From an uncultured Eubacteriales bacterium (GTDB taxonomy: Bacteria; Bacillota; Clostridia; Oscillospirales; Acutalibacteraceae): a stretch of 8,854 nt of DNA. The stretch is taken from positions 1 to 8,854 of the forward strand of contig CAKUAQ010000061.1 of NCBI GenBank assembly GCA_934636435.1. The letters run 5' to 3'. The notes beneath the pieces were generated by a model that was not told the origin of the DNA, made no database searches, and saw nothing but the letters and a program-made list of their open reading frames with translations. Positions 1 through 6,411 of this stretch are shown here, one piece after another; positions within the stretch are counted from its first letter, which is position 1, and every line of letters begins with the position of its first letter. The translations under genes were made by a program, and so were the position numbers.

Positions 1-318
1 GGCAAGACCTATCACTATTCGGTATATGCCTATCCTCTCACCGTGTTAGCCGCGGACGCCAAGCTGGTGCTGAACGGGGAGACCATCGCTGTGCCTGCAA
101 CGGATGCGCCGGACAGCACGTTTGTAGCGCAATATGTGAAGGAACTGACCCCAAAGACACCTACGGTCACGCCCCCTGAGTATAACGGTTCCACCGGAAA
201 GCCATCCCCCGACGTGATAATCGGCGAAACCACCCCGTACAGTCTGTGGCTGGGGCTACTGTTCGTCAGCGGCGGTATCGTCGCGGCTGCCGGCTGCGCC
301 CGCCGCAAGCGGGCATAA
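1..318 (+). CDS. C-terminal part of a membrane- or wall-anchored surface protein (5' end outside window)
   Basis: Frame 1 is open from the left edge to a TAA at 316-318, giving the last 105 residues of a longer protein. Residues 1-49 look like the end of an extracellular beta-rich domain. Residues 50-79 are a Thr/Pro/Ser-rich linker (LTPKTPTVTPPEYNGSTGKP), then a hydrophobic helix (about 80-100, with LWLGLLFVSGG) and a basic tail ARRKRA. This is the layout of a sortase sorting signal, and the helix resembles those of LPXTG proteins in Clostridia. However, I see no LPXTG-like pentapeptide before the helix; the sequence there is PDVIIGETTPYS. It may therefore be a plain C-terminal membrane anchor or a degenerate sorting signal. 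The GTG at 43 lies inside the domain and is not a convincing start. The protein's function cannot be told from this fragment. Confidence 0.75.
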   Translation, partial: GKTYHYSVYAYPLTVLAADAKLVLNGETIAVPATDAPDSTFVAQYVKELTPKTPTVTPPEYNGSTGKPSPDVIIGETTPYSLWLGLLFVSGGIVAAAGCARRKRA

Positions 319-341
319 CAAACCCCGCATATAAAGACTTG

Positions 342-369
342 CCCCCGGTTCTCATCGAAGAACCGGGGG
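342..369 (+). terminator. Hairpin after the surface-protein gene, probable terminator
   Basis: An 11-bp perfect stem (342-352 with 359-369, arm CCCCCGGTTCT) and a 6-nt loop lie 24 nt after the stop codon. The run that follows (ATTCGCTTATCC) is not a proper U tract, so termination may be weak. A second arm at 380-387 (CCGGGGGC) can compete for the same 5' arm (341-348). Confidence 0.5.
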
Positions 370-496
370 ATTCGCTTATCCGGGGGCTTGCCTATATCCT
401 ATATTCCTCAAAGCCCTGTCCTCCAAAGCGGCCATGGACCCGCCAACGAAGGGATATTGTCGCACTCGGCCAGAAATACAAGGCTTTTTTGAACGA

Positions 497-530
497 AAAA
501 TCCGCCGATGCAGCTGCATCGGCGGATTTT
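497..530. terminator. Perfect 34-nt palindrome, bidirectional terminator of the purine operon
   Basis: Positions 497-513 are the exact reverse complement of 514-530, centred on AGCT, giving a GC-rich stem flanked by A and T runs. On the minus strand it starts 18 nt past the last permease stop and is followed by TTTTT (500-496), as expected for the operon terminator. On the plus strand it ends in TTTT and could stop read-through from the surface-protein gene. The rest of 370-496 shows no gene. Confidence 0.85.
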
Positions 531-548
531 AGTCCTGCATCGGAAGCT

Positions 549-1529
549 TTACCGCTCCTCGCGGAAATACGACAGTCCCAGCGATGCCGGCGGCTGATTC
601 TCCCGCTTTTTCCGAATGCTGACCGCCACCAGCACCAGAATCGTCACCACATAGGGCAGCATCTGGATGAGAGGCAGCAGCTGCATCGGCACCTTGATAT
701 AATTGAACAGGATATATAACGCACCAAACAGATAGGAGCCGAAAATTGCCATTATCGGCTTCCAGGTAGCAAAAATCACGATTGCAATTGCCAGCCAGCC
801 CCGATCGCCGAATCCGTTGTTTGACCAGATACCGTTGCTGTAATCCATAATGTAGAACAGACCACCCAGACCGGCAATCATCCCGCCCACGCAGGTAGCA
901 CCGTACTTATACCGGGTCACGTTGATGCCCGCCGCATCCGCCGTGGCAGGGTTTTCACCCACAGCCCGCAGCTGCAGACCCATACGGGTTCTTTTAAGGA
1001 CGATACTCGCCGCCACCGCAAGGATCACCGCCAGATACACCATGAAGCCATAGGAGAACAGCAGCTCCCCCACCGGTCCCAGGCTCTTTGCGAAGGGGAG
1101 TGTGCCCTTATATGCCTTGGCGATCTTCACCAGAGCCAGATAGGGCACATCGCTCTTGACAATCTTGATGAGCGAGCCGCCGAAGAAATTGCCCAGCCCC
1201 ACGCCGAAGGTAGTCAGCGCCAGACCGGTCACGTTCTGGTTGGCTTTCAGTGTGACCGTCAGAAAGCAATACAGCAACGACGCCAGTAGCGAGCCAACCA
1301 GACAGCACAGCAGCGGAATCAGCACCGCCCAGAACGGGATAATCTTGGCGCCGGAGGTCTGGTAGAAAAATCCGCCCACCACACCGGAAATGGCGCCGAT
1401 ATACATAATGCCGGGGATGCCCAAATTCAGGTTGCCGGATTTCTCGGTGAGAATCTCACCGGTGGAACCGTACAGCAGCGGTGTTCCCTGCAGGATTGCC
1501 CGCTGAATGAACCCAATAACCACTTCCAT
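549..1529 (-). CDS. BMP-family ABC transporter permease 2 (BPD_transp_2, nucleoside/purine importer)
   Basis: A 326-residue membrane protein, the usual size for the second permease of BMP (PnrA-type) nucleoside importers. It is very hydrophobic, with roughly eight or more helices. Family landmarks are the segment around residues 25-45 (EILTEKSGNLNLGIPGIMYI), the cytoplasmic loop KANQNVTGLALTTFG (95-109) and the late motif RAVGENPATADAAGI. In many relatives the first landmark reads N-x-G-x-EG-M; here the Glu position is Pro (NLGIPGIM). The ATG lies 9 nt after AGGAGG (1539-1544). The upstream permease stop (TGA 1533-1531) is one base before this ATG, so the two are translationally linked. It is the last gene of the riboswitch-controlled operon and ends just before the palindromic terminator. 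The substrate is inferred from the operon, not from this sequence. Confidence 0.9.
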   Translation of the reverse strand: MEVVIGFIQRAILQGTPLLYGSTGEILTEKSGNLNLGIPGIMYIGAISGVVGGFFYQTSGAKIIPFWAVLIPLLCCLVGSLLASLLYCFLTVTLKANQNVTGLALTTFGVGLGNFFGGSLIKIVKSDVPYLALVKIAKAYKGTLPFAKSLGPVGELLFSYGFMVYLAVILAVAASIVLKRTRMGLQLRAVGENPATADAAGINVTRYKYGATCVGGMIAGLGGLFYIMDYSNGIWSNNGFGDRGWLAIAIVIFATWKPIMAIFGSYLFGALYILFNYIKVPMQLLPLIQMLPYVVTILVLVAVSIRKKRENQPPASLGLSYFREER

Positions 1530-1530
1530 A

Positions 1531-2664
1531 TCAGTTCCCCTCCTTTGCCGCAGCCGCCTGTTTATGCCGGTTCATATGCACCTCATAGTGGATGAAGAAC
1601 TCGCATCCGATGATGAAAAACAGAATGATACCGGTAAGAATGTCCGCAAAGTCACCGTTGAGTCCGAATTTGGACGCTACCTCATCGGCGCCCCGCTCCA
1701 GAAACACCAGCAGCAGGGTGGTGAGGATCATAAAGATGGGGTTGAATTTCGCCAGCCAGGATACCATGATAGCGGTGAAGCCCCGTCCGTCCGCCAGATT
1801 GGAGTCTATGGAGTGGGAGGAGCCGCCCACCAGCAGCAAACCGACAATGCCGCAGATGGCACCGGACAGCGCCATCGTACGGATGATGACCTTTTTCACG
1901 TTGATCCCGATATAGCGGGCGGTATTCTCACTCTCGCCCACCACGGAAATCTCATAGCCGTGCTTGCTATATTTCAGATAGATGTACATCAATATGGTCA
2001 GCACCGCAACGATGAGAATATTCAGCAGATATTGCACACCGAACAGATTGGGGAACCATCCGTGGTTCAGCAGATCGGGGCCTACCACGTTGGAGCCGGA
2101 TTTATCCGCCACCTTGAGGAAATATTCGATGAGCTGGATCGCCACATAGTTCATCATCAGGGTGAACAGCGTTTCGTTCGTCCCCCAATGCGCCTTGAAA
2201 AAGGCGGGGATCACGCCCCAGATCACACCGGCAAGGATGGCTGCCACGGTCATAATGAGAATCAGCAGCCCGTCCGGCACCTTGCCGCCCAGGGTCAGCA
2301 TACATATCGCCGTCGCCAGACAGCCGATCAGCACCTGACCCTCGGCGCCGGTATTCCAGAACCGCATCCGGAATGCGGGCGTCACCGCCAGCGCGATACA
2401 CAGAAGGATCGCAATATCGTGCAGCGTCACCAAGGTCCGTCCGGGACCGAAAGCTCCCTTGACGATGGTGGCAAAAATGGAGAGGGGATTATCCCCCGTC
2501 AGCACCTTCGTCACCACGCCGCTGACCACCAGCGCCAGCAAAATCGCGATCACCCGCACCAGCACGGCTTTGCCCATGGGCATCGCATCCCGTTTCACCA
2601 CATACAGCAGCGGCTCCCGGGTGTGTTTTTCCTTTTTCGCCGCTTTTTGAACTACCTTAGCCAC
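1531..2664 (-). CDS. BMP-family ABC transporter permease 1 (BPD_transp_2, nucleoside/purine importer)
   Basis: A 377-residue membrane protein with a basic cytoplasmic N-terminus (many Lys and Arg in residues 1-32), a first helix at about 33-52 and some eight to ten helices in total. The family landmarks are NTGAEGQ (104-110), the canonical N-x-G-x-EGQ segment of the first permease, and KAHWGTNETLFTLMMNY (157-173), the loop expected to contact the ATPase. I start it at GTG 2664, 8 nt after the purine-rich site AAGGGGG (2673-2679). An in-frame ATG two codons earlier (2670) is only 2 nt from that site, which is too close. With the GTG, the gene overlaps the ATPase gene by 8 nt, so coupled translation is likely. 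It pairs with the next gene to form the heterodimeric membrane channel. Confidence 0.9.
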   Translation of the reverse strand: MAKVVQKAAKKEKHTREPLLYVVKRDAMPMGKAVLVRVIAILLALVVSGVVTKVLTGDNPLSIFATIVKGAFGPGRTLVTLHDIAILLCIALAVTPAFRMRFWNTGAEGQVLIGCLATAICMLTLGGKVPDGLLILIMTVAAILAGVIWGVIPAFFKAHWGTNETLFTLMMNYVAIQLIEYFLKVADKSGSNVVGPDLLNHGWFPNLFGVQYLLNILIVAVLTILMYIYLKYSKHGYEISVVGESENTARYIGINVKKVIIRTMALSGAICGIVGLLLVGGSSHSIDSNLADGRGFTAIMVSWLAKFNPIFMILTTLLLVFLERGADEVASKFGLNGDFADILTGIILFFIIGCEFFIHYEVHMNRHKQAAAAKEGN

Positions 2665-4189
2665 GGGCATTCCCCCCTTTCGTGCGGGTCATTAACAGAC
2701 CAATCTCCTCTTTCGTGGTGGTGCGTCCGTCCACCTCGCCGGTAATCCGTCCGCCGCCCAGCACCAGAATCCGGTCACACAGCGCCATCAGCACATCCAG
2801 ATCCTCGCCGACGAAAATGACCGCCACGCCGTTTTCCTTCTGCTGGTTCAGCAGGTTATAAATGAGGTAGGAGGAGTTGATATCCAGCCCCCGCACCGGG
2901 TATGCCGCCATCAGCACCGTCGGCGCCGAGGCGATCTCCCGCCCCACCAGCACCTTCTGCACATTACCGCCGGACAGGCGGCGCACCGGCGTAGAGGGAC
3001 CGGGGGTCACCACACCCAAATCCTCAATGATGCGATCCGCCAGCTGCCGGGGGGGCTGCCGGTCCACAAATACCGACTTGCCCTTGCGGTAGCTGCGCAG
3101 CATCATATTATCCACAATATCCATATTGCCGACCAGACCCATTCCCAGCCGATCCTCCGGCACAAAGGACAGCCGTACGCCCAGCTCCCGAATCTGCATG
3201 GGGGTTTTGTTCCGCAGATCCTCGGTGTCGCCGCTCTTAGGGTCATGGTAAAGGACTTCGCCGCCGGACAGGGGCTGCAATCCGGCAATCGCCTCCAGCA
3301 GCTCCCGCTGCCCGGAACCGGCGATACCGGCAATCCCTAAAATTTCTCCGCTGCGGGCGGTAAAGCTCACATCGTCCAGCAGTCGCACGCCGTCCCGGCT
3401 GATGCAATCCACTCCCCGGACGATCAACCGATCCGCCAGGTCGTGTGGGGTGCTGCGCTCGATGTTCAGCGTCACCTTTTTGCCCACCATCATCTCGGTC
3501 AGCTGCGCCTCGTTCGTCTCGGCGGTGTTCACCGTGCCGATATACTCGCCCTTACGCAGCACCGCCACCCGGTCGGACAGGCTCAGCACCTCGTGGAGCT
3601 TATGGGTGATGATGATGATGGATTTCCCGTCGTCCCGCATCCGCCGCAGCACGGCGAACAGCTTATTCGTCTCCTGCGGAGTCAGCACGGCGGTGGGCTC
3701 ATCCAGAATGAGGATGTCTGCGCCCCGGTACAGCACCTTGACGATCTCCACCGTCTGCTTTTCCGATACGGACATGGCATAGACTTTTTTCTTCGGGTCA
3801 ATCTCAAAGCCGTATTTGGCGGAAATCTCCGCCACCCGCTTGTTGGCTTCCTTGAGGTTATACCGCTTGCCGTCCTCAATGCCCAGCACAATGTTTTCCG
3901 TGGCGGTGAATACGTCCACCAGCTTAAAATGCTGATGAATCATCCCGATACCGTAGGCAAAGGCATCCTTGGGGGAGGCAATTACAGCGGGCTGACCGTT
4001 GACGAAGATCTCGCCCTCATCGGGATGATAAATCCCGGCGATCATATTCATCAGCGTGGTTTTACCGCTGCCGTTCTCCCCCAGCACAGCCAGTATCTCG
4101 CCGCTGCGCACCGACAGGCTGACATTTTTATTGGCAATCACCTGCTCGCCAAAGCGTTTGGTGACATTACGCAATTCCAGAGCGTTCAC
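2657..4189 (-). CDS. BMP-family ABC transporter ATP-binding protein (two NBDs; nucleoside/purine importer)
   Basis: A 510-residue protein with two fused nucleotide-binding domains, as in NupO/YufO-type ATPases. NBD1 has Walker A GENGSGKTT (37-45), Q-loop IHQHF (Gln86), signature SVSEKQ (140-145), Walker B ILILDEPT (159-166) and H-loop His196. NBD2 has a degenerate Walker A, GIAGSGQRE (288-296), with no Lys. It keeps a good signature, LSGGNVQK (405-412), and has VLMAAYPVRGLD (425-436) in place of the catalytic-Glu Walker B. Such asymmetry is usual in the sugar/nucleoside importer ATPases, so only one site is expected to hydrolyse ATP well. I start it at GTG 4189, 6 nt after AGGAGG. The ATG at 4195 directly abuts that site. 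The frame stays open upstream (MGCSHGM...), but this runs through an intergenic hairpin and is not expected to be translated. Confidence 0.93.
   Translation of the reverse strand: MNALELRNVTKRFGEQVIANKNVSLSVRSGEILAVLGENGSGKTTLMNMIAGIYHPDEGEIFVNGQPAVIASPKDAFAYGIGMIHQHFKLVDVFTATENIVLGIEDGKRYNLKEANKRVAEISAKYGFEIDPKKKVYAMSVSEKQTVEIVKVLYRGADILILDEPTAVLTPQETNKLFAVLRRMRDDGKSIIIITHKLHEVLSLSDRVAVLRKGEYIGTVNTAETNEAQLTEMMVGKKVTLNIERSTPHDLADRLIVRGVDCISRDGVRLLDDVSFTARSGEILGIAGIAGSGQRELLEAIAGLQPLSGGEVLYHDPKSGDTEDLRNKTPMQIRELGVRLSFVPEDRLGMGLVGNMDIVDNMMLRSYRKGKSVFVDRQPPRQLADRIIEDLGVVTPGPSTPVRRLSGGNVQKVLVGREIASAPTVLMAAYPVRGLDINSSYLIYNLLNQQKENGVAVIFVGEDLDVLMALCDRILVLGGGRITGEVDGRTTTKEEIGLLMTRTKGGNARG
2673..2679 (-). 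promoter_or_regulatory. Ribosome binding site that decides the permease 1 start
   Basis: AAGGGGG can pair with the anti-SD tail with one G-U. It is 2 nt from ATG 2670 but 8 nt from GTG 2664, so the GTG is favoured. It lies inside the 3' end of the ATPase gene. Confidence 0.55.
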
Positions 4190-4195
4190 AAGCAT

Positions 4196-4201
4196 CCTCC
4201 T
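4196..4201 (-). promoter_or_regulatory. Ribosome binding site that decides the ATPase start
   Basis: A perfect AGGAGG touches the in-frame ATG (4195) with zero spacing but is 6 nt from GTG 4189. Start spacing therefore favours the GTG. The same SD-ATG-codon-GTG arrangement recurs at the permease 1 start. Confidence 0.65.
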
Positions 4202-4225
4202 ATGACGGTATAGAAAAGCCAAACG

Positions 4226-4256
4226 GGGCTGCCCGCACATACCGTGCGAGCAGCCC
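4226..4256 (-). promoter_or_regulatory. Intercistronic hairpin between lipoprotein and ATPase genes
   Basis: On the minus-strand RNA, GGGCUGC pairs with GCAGCCC and CGCAC with GUGCG through one U-G pair: a 13-bp stem with a 5-nt loop, 22 nt after the lipoprotein stop. The run that follows (CGTTTGGCTTTTC) is a poor U tract. A small hairpin (4257-4270) sits between it and the stop. Likely roles are partial termination or 3' protection, giving more binding protein than ATPase and permeases, as is common for ABC importers. The role is inferred. Confidence 0.6.
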
Positions 4257-4278
4257 AACAGTTGACTGTTTGTGCGGC

Positions 4279-5571
4279 TTAGTCGCCGTAGTTGGTGTTC
4301 AGGTTGGTGACGCCGTCGATGATGATGTCGAAGTAAGGAGCAGAGCGGAACTTATCCGCATTGGACTCATCGAAGTAGCCGTCGTGAATGACATTGGTAT
4401 CCGGCTTGAAGTCGCCGTCCACGTCCGCCTGATACTCGGTCAGAGTCTTACCGTCTTTCTGCCACTTGGAGGTATCGAACACGTGCAGGGTGCCATCCTC
4501 GAAGGCCTTGACCGCCTCTTTGATCTTCTCCTCGGTGCCCTTTGCCATCACGCCCTTGTTCAGACCGCTCAGCACCACAGAGTTGGTGGCAATGTCGCCG
4601 CACCAGTCGTCGTCGATATCCTCGCCCTTAGCCACAGCCTCGATGATGTACTGGAAGTAAGGCGCCCAGTTGATCGCCGAGGAGATGATGAAGGAGTTTT
4701 CGCCGGCGGAATAGGTGCTGCCGTTATAGGACACGTTCGGAACGCCCTCCAGCTCGCAAGCGGTGGGAGCGCCCAGAGAGTCGGCATGCTGGCTGATGAG
4801 CACGCACTTCTCCGTCTTAATCAGGGCAGTAGCCGCCTCCTGCTCCTTCGCCTGATCGTACCAGGAGCCGGTGTAGCGCACCTTCATGGTCGCAGAGGGG
4901 CAAACCGAACGGGCACCCAGATAGAAGGAGGTCATACCGGAAACCACTTCGGCGTAGGTGAAAGCGCCCACATAGCCGATGATCGCCTGCTCAGCCGTGA
5001 TCTTGCCGCTCTCGATCATCTCGTTGAGCTTCATACCGGCAGCGATACCCGCCAGATAACGTCCCTCATAGATAGAAGCGAACGCATTGTGGAAGTTCTT
5101 GATACCCGCCAGCTTTGCGGAGGTACCGGTGGCATGGCAGAACTGCACGTTGGGATACTCCTGCGCAGCCTTCTTCACAAAGGACTCGTGGCCGAAGGAG
5201 TCCGCAAAGATAACATTGCAACCCTTTTTCGCCAGATCCACGGCGGCGTCGTAGCAGCTGTTGTCCTCGCCGATGTTGGGAACAATCAGCACCTGCTCAT
5301 CCTTCAGACCCATGCCCTTCTGCACGGACTTCAGAGCCTTGATGAAGTTATTATCGTAGGTGGAGTTTTCGTCATGCAGGCAGATCATACCGATCTTGAA
5401 ATCGTCCGGAACCGTCACATCCGAGGTGACGTCCTTGCGGGGCAGCAGATCCGCCGTCTCGCCGGTGGCGCTGTCGCCGTTGGGGGTGCCGGTGCCGCCG
5501 TCCTTGTTGCCGCAGGCTGCCAGAGACAGCAGCATGATCGCTGCCAGAACGAATGCCAGAATCTTCTTCAT
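4279..5571 (-). CDS. BMP-family substrate-binding lipoprotein (purine nucleoside/base ABC importer)
   Basis: A 430-residue lipoprotein. The start ATG 5571 is 7 nt after GGAGG (5579-5583). The signal peptide is MKKILAFVLAAIMLLSLAAC with lipobox LAAC (Cys20), so the mature protein is tethered to the outer face of the membrane. A Gly/Thr/Asp-rich linker (about 21-50) leads to a BMP/PnrA domain beginning KIGMICLHDENSTYDNNF (59-76). Further BMP-like segments are GCNVIFADSFGHESF, YVGAFTYAEVVSG and YTGSWYDQAKEQEAA. It is longer than most BMP proteins by a C-terminal extension rich in Asp, Lys and aromatic residues (from about residue 350). An upstream in-frame ATG (5658) would overlap the xpt stop and lacks a signal peptide at its N-terminus, so I reject it. 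The gene directly follows xpt and shares its guanine riboswitch, which points to guanosine, guanine or xanthine-type ligands. Confidence 0.93.
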   Translation of the reverse strand: MKKILAFVLAAIMLLSLAACGNKDGGTGTPNGDSATGETADLLPRKDVTSDVTVPDDFKIGMICLHDENSTYDNNFIKALKSVQKGMGLKDEQVLIVPNIGEDNSCYDAAVDLAKKGCNVIFADSFGHESFVKKAAQEYPNVQFCHATGTSAKLAGIKNFHNAFASIYEGRYLAGIAAGMKLNEMIESGKITAEQAIIGYVGAFTYAEVVSGMTSFYLGARSVCPSATMKVRYTGSWYDQAKEQEAATALIKTEKCVLISQHADSLGAPTACELEGVPNVSYNGSTYSAGENSFIISSAINWAPYFQYIIEAVAKGEDIDDDWCGDIATNSVVLSGLNKGVMAKGTEEKIKEAVKAFEDGTLHVFDTSKWQKDGKTLTEYQADVDGDFKPDTNVIHDGYFDESNADKFRSAPYFDIIIDGVTNLNTNYGD

Positions 5572-5605
5572 GTCATTTCCTCCGTTTGTTGTACATTTTA
5601 TATTT

Positions 5606-5623
5606 ACCGTCCTTGCGGACGGT
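5606..5623 (-). promoter_or_regulatory. Hairpin between xpt and the lipoprotein gene
   Basis: ACCGTCC (5606-5612) and GGACGGT (5617-5623) form a perfect 7-bp stem with a 4-nt loop in the 64-nt gap between the two genes. There is no U tract after it on the minus strand, so it is more likely a processing, pause or stability element than a strong terminator. Confidence 0.45.
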
Positions 5624-5635
5624 GCGTACCGAATT

Positions 5636-6214
5636 TCAATCGTGTGCGAACTGCACACCGTTCTCCACGCTCATGGAAGCGACCCGGGCCAGACTCTCGA
5701 CCCGCATACCTTCCCGCCGCAACCGCGCGCCGCCATCCTGAAACGCCTTTTCAATGAGGATCCCGGCACCCACCACAGTGCTGCCCGCCTGCTCCACCAG
5801 ACTGCGCAGCCCCTCCAGCGCCTCGCCCCGGGCGAGAAAATCGTCGATGAGCAGCACCCGCTCCCCGGCGGGCAGATACTCCTTGGACACCATAATCTGA
5901 TTCACATTGCCGTGGGTATAGGACTTCACCGTGGCGGTATACACCGTATCGGGGATATTGCTGGTCTTGGACTTCTTGGCGAACACCATCGGCACCTTGA
6001 ACCGATACGCCACCAGGCAGGCGATGCCGATACCGGACGCCTCCACGGTCAGCACCCGCTGCACCCCCGCATCGGCAAACAGACGATAGAACTCGTCCGC
6101 CAGTGCGCCCATCAGCTCCATATCCATCTGGTGGTTGATGAAGCTGTCCACCCGCAGCACATCTCCGGGCGCCACGATGCCGTCCCGTCGAATCCGATCC
6201 TCCAACAGCTGCAC
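5636..6214 (-). CDS. xpt: Xanthine phosphoribosyltransferase
   Basis: A 192-residue cytoplasmic enzyme that joins xanthine (and, less well, guanine) to PRPP to make XMP in purine salvage. It aligns along its whole length with my memory of B. subtilis Xpt (194 residues). The shared landmarks are an N-terminal DGIV..GDVLRVDSFINHQ, VEASGI (58-63), VFAKKSKT (77-84), the PRPP loop VLLIDDFLARGEAL (120-133) and GILIEKAFQ (151-159). Asn27 and Lys156 fall at positions I recall as base-contacting in Xpt. The start is GTG 6214, 8 nt after GAGGAGG (6223-6229), and it matches the family N-terminus. An upstream in-frame ATG (6280) would read through the riboswitch terminator and adds 22 non-homologous residues, so it is rejected. 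It is the first gene of the operon, and xpt is a classic guanine-riboswitch target. Confidence 0.96.
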   Translation of the reverse strand: MQLLEDRIRRDGIVAPGDVLRVDSFINHQMDMELMGALADEFYRLFADAGVQRVLTVEASGIGIACLVAYRFKVPMVFAKKSKTSNIPDTVYTATVKSYTHGNVNQIMVSKEYLPAGERVLLIDDFLARGEALEGLRSLVEQAGSTVVGAGILIEKAFQDGGARLRREGMRVESLARVASMSVENGVQFAHD

Positions 6215-6222
6215 AGGCTTGT

Positions 6223-6229
6223 CCTCCTC
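6223..6229 (-). promoter_or_regulatory. xpt ribosome binding site
   Basis: GAGGAGG lies 8 nt before GTG 6214 and only a few bases after the terminator U tract. It is therefore transcribed only when the riboswitch terminator is read through. It settles the GTG as the start. Confidence 0.8.
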
Positions 6230-6234
6230 GAAAC

Positions 6235-6268
6235 AAAAAATTGCAGGGCGTTTTGAACGCTCTGCAAT
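6235..6268 (-). terminator. Riboswitch-controlled intrinsic terminator upstream of xpt
   Basis: On the minus-strand RNA, AUUGCAG-A-GCGUU pairs with AACGC-C-CUGCAAU (12 bp with one A-C mismatch, 3-nt loop), followed directly by UUUUUUGUUU. This is a textbook rho-independent terminator between aptamer and start codon. Its 5' base (AUUG) can instead pair in the antiterminator. Confidence 0.92.
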
Positions 6269-6327
6269 GTGAAAAGACACAAGACACAGACGACAGCGGC
6301 TGCCATCGTCCGGCTATTTTCACATCG
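6265..6327 (-). promoter_or_regulatory. Putative antiterminator of the guanine riboswitch
   Basis: CGATGTGAAAA (minus strand, 6327-6317) pairs with TTTTCACATTG (6275-6265) over 11 bp with one G-U. The 5' strand takes the last bases of aptamer helix P1 and the 3' strand takes the first bases of the terminator stem. The helix thus competes with both, giving an off-switch on ligand binding. An enclosed small hairpin (GACGA/TCGTC arms with CAG/CTG inside) would hold the loop compact. Pairing was read by eye. Confidence 0.65.
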
Positions 6328-6391
6328 ATAGTCCGGTCATTTACGGCGACCGGGTAGAGACTTCAAAACCATATCTTTTGATTTATATCGA
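6325..6391 (-). ncRNA. Purine riboswitch aptamer, guanine class
   Basis: All parts of the purine aptamer are readable on the minus strand. P1 is TCGATA (6391-6386) with TATCGA (6330-6325). P2 is TCAAAA/TTTTGA closing loop GATATGG (6375-6369), identical to that of B. subtilis xpt as I recall it. J2/3 is AGTCTCTA. P3 is CCGGTC/GACCGG closing loop GCCGTAAAT (6347-6339). J3/1 contains ACTAT. The ligand-pairing base equivalent to position 74 is C (complement of 6331), which marks guanine/hypoxanthine rather than adenine (U). Position 51 is U (complement of 6356), arguing against the 2'-deoxyguanosine class. It lies downstream of a consensus promoter and upstream of xpt, so it should turn the operon off when guanine is plentiful. 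Confidence 0.96.
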
Positions 6392-6411
6392 ATGTTTCCT
6401 GTTGTGCCTTT

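Noticed and set aside
1507..2745. Long plus-strand open frame (412 codons) opposite the permease genes
   Set aside because: It is antisense to permease 1 and parts of the ATPase and permease 2. Its composition is rich in His, Gln and Arg with no recognisable domain, typical of a shadow frame in GC-rich DNA.
4190..4258. Upstream extension of the ATPase to an ATG at 4258
   Set aside because: It runs through the intercistronic hairpin and gives residues not seen in such ATPases. The AGGAGG site fits GTG 4189.
4270..5757. Long plus-strand open frame (495 codons) opposite the lipoprotein gene
   Set aside because: It mirrors the BMP lipoprotein gene, which has a signal peptide, lipobox and ribosome site. 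The antisense product shows no family resemblance and no good start.
5360..6256. Plus-strand open frame opposite xpt
   Set aside because: It is antisense to xpt, whose alignment to a known enzyme covers its full length. No ribosome site or domain supports the frame.
6215..6280. Upstream extension of xpt to an ATG at 6280
   Set aside because: The extension spans the riboswitch terminator and its residues have no counterpart in xanthine phosphoribosyltransferases. GTG 6214 has the well-spaced GAGGAGG.
6325..6391. Adenine or 2'-deoxyguanosine riboswitch
   Set aside because: The position-74 equivalent is C, not U, which excludes the adenine class. The position-51 equivalent is U and the loops match the ordinary guanine class, which argues against 2'-deoxyguanosine.
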